Below, one piece after another: positions 60,365 through 64,000 of a DNA stretch of 64,000 bases. Source of the DNA: Chitinophagaceae bacterium (GTDB lineage: Bacteria; Bacteroidota; Bacteroidia; Chitinophagales; Chitinophagaceae); the NCBI GenBank assembly GCA_947451935.1, contig CANGBH010000002.1, positions 34,250-98,249 of the forward strand, written 5' to 3'. Made by a program: the position numbers and the translations under genes. The notes below the pieces were generated by a model. The model saw nothing but the letters and a program-made list of their open reading frames with translations, was not told the origin of the DNA and did no database searches. Position 1 is the stretch's first letter. Each line of letters starts with the position of its first letter.

Positions 60365-61447
60365 CTATTTAAATAATCCCTCCAAGCGAGATTGAAGTTC
60401 TTCTCCTCGTAAATTTTTACCAATAATAACCCCATTAGGATCAATCAAATAATTCTGTGGGATACTTTGAATCTTATATTTAACAGCAACTTCATTATTC
60501 CAAAATTTCAAATCACTTACATGCGTCCATTCAAGTCGATCATCCTTAATAGCTTTTAGCCAAGGGTCTTTAGCCCGATCTAAGGATACGCCAAGTACTG
60601 TGAAATTTTTATCCTTGAACTTTTGGTAAGCCTTAAGTACGTTAGGGTTTTCTTGACGGCAAGGGCCACACCAGCTCGCCCAAAAATCAAGCAATACATA
60701 TTTACCTCTATAGCTAGACAAAGCTACATCGTTGTCATTCACATCTTTTTGGGTAAAATCAAGCGCTGAACTTCCAATAGATCCAAACTTACTGTCATCG
60801 ATAGTTTTGAGGGCTATTCTACCAAAATAATTTTCTTTGGCTTTGGGACTGATCATATTTAATCTCGCCTCATGAATGCGAAAATCAGGTTCTAATTGCA
60901 TCGTAACAAGTACTACAAAAGGCGCAACTGGAGATGTATAATGTTCAGCGATAAACTGATCGGTTTTTGAATTAATAGTAGCAACAAGGGTTTCATACTG
61001 TTTCCTAATCTCCCCATTTTCATCTTTTACGCCCTTATTCAATTGTTGTGCAATGGTGGTTACACTTGAAAATAGCGGATTGAATATTGTATTAAACGAA
61101 TTAAAATCATTGTGCGTAGCAGATCCAGTAACTTTAGCTGTTTGTAGTTTCACAAATTCTCCCTCTACCGTAATAGTAGATGCATCAAGAAAAATCATCA
61201 ATTTTTGTTGAGCATCTTTAGGCTGTATAAAATACATACCAGGTTCTGGTATACGACCTGTCATCGTAAACTGATTACCATGTGACTTTACTATTGCGAG
61301 TGGCTCAGGACTAATTTCTTCATTTTTAAGTACTAGCTCTGTCTTATCAAGCATACCTTTTAGCGTTCCATTAATAGTGAAGCTGTCAGACTTTTGTGCA
61401 AAAAGTCCTATTGGAACAATCAATAAGAGAAGTAATACTTTTTTCAT
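60365..61447 (-). CDS. TlpA/thioredoxin-like disulfide oxidoreductase with DUF4369-like N-terminal domain
   Basis: LLDFWASWCGPCRQENPNVLKAYQKFKDKNFTVLGVSLD; N-terminal FTINGTLKGMLDKTELVL. Confidence 0.92.
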   Translation of the reverse strand: MKKVLLLLLIVPIGLFAQKSDSFTINGTLKGMLDKTELVLKNEEISPEPLAIVKSHGNQFTMTGRIPEPGMYFIQPKDAQQKLMIFLDASTITVEGEFVKLQTAKVTGSATHNDFNSFNTIFNPLFSSVTTIAQQLNKGVKDENGEIRKQYETLVATINSKTDQFIAEHYTSPVAPFVVLVTMQLEPDFRIHEARLNMISPKAKENYFGRIALKTIDDSKFGSIGSSALDFTQKDVNDNDVALSSYRGKYVLLDFWASWCGPCRQENPNVLKAYQKFKDKNFTVLGVSLDRAKDPWLKAIKDDRLEWTHVSDLKFWNNEVAVKYKIQSIPQNYLIDPNGVIIGKNLRGEELQSRLEGLFK

Positions 61448-62049
61448 TTGGAATGTCTTTTTTTGAGGGTATCTTTTACGTCTTGCAAGCTAAATCCTTT
61501 AGTGTTAAGTAAAAGCAAATAGTGAAACATTAAATCGGCTGCTTCGTTTATAAATTTATCATTGTCTTGATCTTTTGCTTCGATAACTAATTCTACGGCT
61601 TCTTCTCCAACTTTCTGAGCAACCTTATTTATACCTCTAGCTAGGAGTGATTTGACATAAGAGTTTTCATCAGAACCATTTTTACGAAGCTCAATGATGT
61701 CTTCAAGGTATTGGAGAAAATCGTCTGAATGGTTTTTTTCATCCCAACAGGTATCTGCGCCAGTATGACAAACAGGCCCAAGTGGATTTACTTTAAATAG
61801 AAGGGCATCTTGATCGCAGTCTAGCGAAACTGACTTAAGTTCAAGAAAGTTACCACTCTCCTCTCCTTTTGTCCAAAGTCTTTGCTTAGATCTGCTATAA
61901 AATGTAATTCGGGTAGAATCCATTGTGGCATCAAATGATGCCTGATTCATATAACCAAGCATCAACACTTTGCTGGTTTTTTGATCTTGAATAATAGCGG
62001 GTACCAGTCCATCAGGAAATTTAGTAAAGTCAATGTTCAGATCCTTCAT
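61444..62049 (-). CDS. hisI: Bifunctional phosphoribosyl-AMP cyclohydrolase / phosphoribosyl-ATP pyrophosphatase
   Basis: VLMLGYMNQASFDATMDSTRITFYSRSKQRLWTKGEESGNFLEL plus HisE-like C-terminus (KVGEEAVELVIEAKD). The track start at 62067 is TTG; ATG at 62049 (MKDLNIDF) is likelier. Confidence 0.95.
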   Translation of the reverse strand: MKDLNIDFTKFPDGLVPAIIQDQKTSKVLMLGYMNQASFDATMDSTRITFYSRSKQRLWTKGEESGNFLELKSVSLDCDQDALLFKVNPLGPVCHTGADTCWDEKNHSDDFLQYLEDIIELRKNGSDENSYVKSLLARGINKVAQKVGEEAVELVIEAKDQDNDKFINEAADLMFHYLLLLNTKGFSLQDVKDTLKKRHSK

Positions 62050-62067
62050 ATGTTCAAAGTTAAACAA

Positions 62068-62829
62068 TCAATAATTTAATCTCATCGGGATATTTTGCTC
62101 ATCAAGGTAATGTTTCAAATCTGGAATAGAAATTTCACCAAAATGAAAAACGCTAGCAGCCAATGCTGCATCGGCTATACCATCGAGAATAGCTGCGAAA
62201 TGCTTGGGTTCTCCACCGCCACCTGAAGCGATAATTGGCACAGGAACGTGGGCAGCGACAAGGCCAGTAATTTCTTTAGCAAAACCAGACTTTGTTCCAT
62301 CATGATCCATTGAGGTAAGAAGGATTTCTCCTGCTCCACGCCTTACTCCTTCGATCGCCCAGTTAAGACAACGTGTTTCGGTGGCAACACGCCCTCCGTT
62401 TAAATAAACATACCATTCTCCATCATCATGTTGCTTAGTATCGATAGCTAAAACAACACATTGACTACCAAATTCAGCTGCAAGCTGATCAATCAAATTT
62501 GGATTTTTAAATGCAGAGGTGTTAATGGATATTTTATCAGCGCCATGATCTAGCAATAACCTAACATCTTCGACTGAACTTATTCCACCACCAACAGTAA
62601 AGGGTATATTAATTCGTTGAGCAATACGATCAACCAGTTCAGCTAAGGTTTTACGCTTTTCGTTTGTTGCGGTGATGTCTAGAAACACCAGCTCATCTGC
62701 ACCTTGGGCAGCGTATAATGCAGCCAACTCAACGGGATCTCCTGCATCGCGAAGGTCTACAAAATTGGTTCCCTTCACGGTACGACCATTTTTAATATCT
62801 AGGCACGGTATAATTCTCTTGGTTAACAT
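62068..62829 (-). CDS. hisF: Imidazole glycerol phosphate synthase subunit HisF
   Basis: [61 protein letters not shown]. Confidence 0.97.
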   Translation of the reverse strand: MLTKRIIPCLDIKNGRTVKGTNFVDLRDAGDPVELAALYAAQGADELVFLDITATNEKRKTLAELVDRIAQRINIPFTVGGGISSVEDVRLLLDHGADKISINTSAFKNPNLIDQLAAEFGSQCVVLAIDTKQHDDGEWYVYLNGGRVATETRCLNWAIEGVRRGAGEILLTSMDHDGTKSGFAKEITGLVAAHVPVPIIASGGGGEPKHFAAILDGIADAALAASVFHFGEISIPDLKHYLDEQNIPMRLNY

Positions 62830-62834
62830 TACAC

Positions 62835-63563
62835 TTAATTATTTTTCAATATGTAATCACAAAGCTGCTCAATCGAAATTTTATTTTCGTAAATCGCCTT
62901 GCCAATAATTACACCTGAGCATCCTACTTCGTCTAGTGCATATAAATCTTCTATTGAAGTAACGCCTCCACTTGCAATTAAATTCAATGTAGGAATATGA
63001 GATTTTATCTTTTTGTACAAATCAATAGATGGCCCTTCTAATCTACCATCCTTACTCACATCTGTACAAAAAACAGAATGAATACCCTGCTGATGATATT
63101 TATCTAAAAATGGCAATATAGATATGTCCATTTTTTCAAACCATCCACTAACCATAATCTGTTCATCCCGAACATCTGCTCCTAATAAAAAACGATCTGA
63201 TCCAAACTCTTCTAACCATTGAATAAATAATGCTTCATTTTTTGCTGCAACACTTCCAACCGTAACATAGGCTATACCTAAGTCAATAATTCTGTTTACT
63301 TCTTCCCGGCTTTTAACACCACCTCCAAAATCAATAATCAAGTTAGTCTGTGCAGCAATTTCTTGAGCAACAGTCCAATTTTGGACAGCACCCGCTTTTG
63401 CCCCATCTAAGTCAACCAGATGAAGCCTTTGAATACCATTGGCCTCATATATCTTAGCGAGTTCGAGGGGAGAATTTGAGTATTCGGTCATTCGTGAATA
63501 ATCACCTTCTGTGAGCCTAACACATTTCCCATTGATAATATCGATAGCAGGTATTATCTGCAT
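62835..63563 (-). CDS. hisA: ProFAR isomerase HisA
   Basis: [66 protein letters not shown]. Confidence 0.97.
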   Translation of the reverse strand: MQIIPAIDIINGKCVRLTEGDYSRMTEYSNSPLELAKIYEANGIQRLHLVDLDGAKAGAVQNWTVAQEIAAQTNLIIDFGGGVKSREEVNRIIDLGIAYVTVGSVAAKNEALFIQWLEEFGSDRFLLGADVRDEQIMVSGWFEKMDISILPFLDKYHQQGIHSVFCTDVSKDGRLEGPSIDLYKKIKSHIPTLNLIASGGVTSIEDLYALDEVGCSGVIIGKAIYENKISIEQLCDYILKNN

Positions 63564-64000
63564 ATAAGATCTTCGTTTATAAAATTTTCAATAATTTTCT
63601 CTCCCACTAATGCACTCTTTTCCGGATGAAACTGAACTCCATAAAAGTTGTTTCGATTTAATGCGGCACTGTATGGAGAACAATAATCTGTTGTGGCTAT
63701 GGTATGCTCACCAAGATGAGCATAATAGCTGTGTACAAAATAACAATGGCTATTTTCTGCGATACCGTTGAATAAATTAGATTTAAGATGTCCAATGGTA
63801 TTCCATCCAATTTGTGGGATTTTAATCGATGAATCATTCGACTTAAACAACTTTACTGCCTCATCAAAAATACCTAAGCACGGAGTATCATTTTCTTCAG
63901 AATGGGTGCACATCAATTGCATGCCCAAGCATATTCCAAGAAATGGCTGTTTAACTTGAGTGATTACTTGATCAAGTTGTTTTGACTTAAGGTATTTCAT
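63554..64000 (-). CDS. hisH: Imidazole glycerol phosphate synthase subunit HisH, partial (N-terminus outside the window)
   Basis: PFLGICLGMQLMCTHSEE glutaminase motif, YGVQFHPEKSALVGEKII. Conserved HisH N-terminus is absent, so the gene extends past 64000. Confidence 0.95.
   Translation of the reverse strand: MKYLKSKQLDQVITQVKQPFLGICLGMQLMCTHSEENDTPCLGIFDEAVKLFKSNDSSIKIPQIGWNTIGHLKSNLFNGIAENSHCYFVHSYYAHLGEHTIATTDYCSPYSAALNRNNFYGVQFHPEKSALVGEKIIENFINEDLICR

Overview
The window is a gene-dense, AT-rich chromosomal core region of a Bacteroidota bacterium. The lineage is inferred from gene content (T9SS plug protein/DUF5103, lipidated TamL-like Omp85, tandem GIN/DUF2807 proteins) and from TAnnTTTG-type promoters; Chitinophagaceae-like is a guess. 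Nearly all intact ORFs match recognisable housekeeping or conserved families: gltB(partial)-gltD-amt-porin, der-era, initiator tRNA, a TPP-riboswitch-controlled TonB receptor, a ddl/PASTA/rhodanese operon, ferredoxin with a divergent LuxC-like acyl-CoA reductase, degP, ispH/cmk/ispD, an APC permease, ompH, rpoC, leuA-ilvDBNC, sucC, fsa, SRP RNA, T9SS plug, tamL, xerD, dcd, a CrtA-like protein, pfkA, pyk, rnhA, manA and hisH(partial)AF-IE plus a TlpA-like gene. I saw no CRISPR array, IS element, prophage, toxin-antitoxin module or defence island, and no clear undescribed multi-gene system. The best second-look items are the nested, partly exclusive helices between the TPP aptamer and the TonB receptor start codon, rpoC without an adjacent rpoB, a 9-bp x 6 tandem repeat that supplies the manA stop codon, a fungal Ilv5-like ketol-acid reductoisomerase next to a LeuA lacking its regulatory domain, the paired GIN-domain genes with distinct internal repeats, and an orphan CrtA-like gene. 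All family calls come from reading the sequences; no database search was run.
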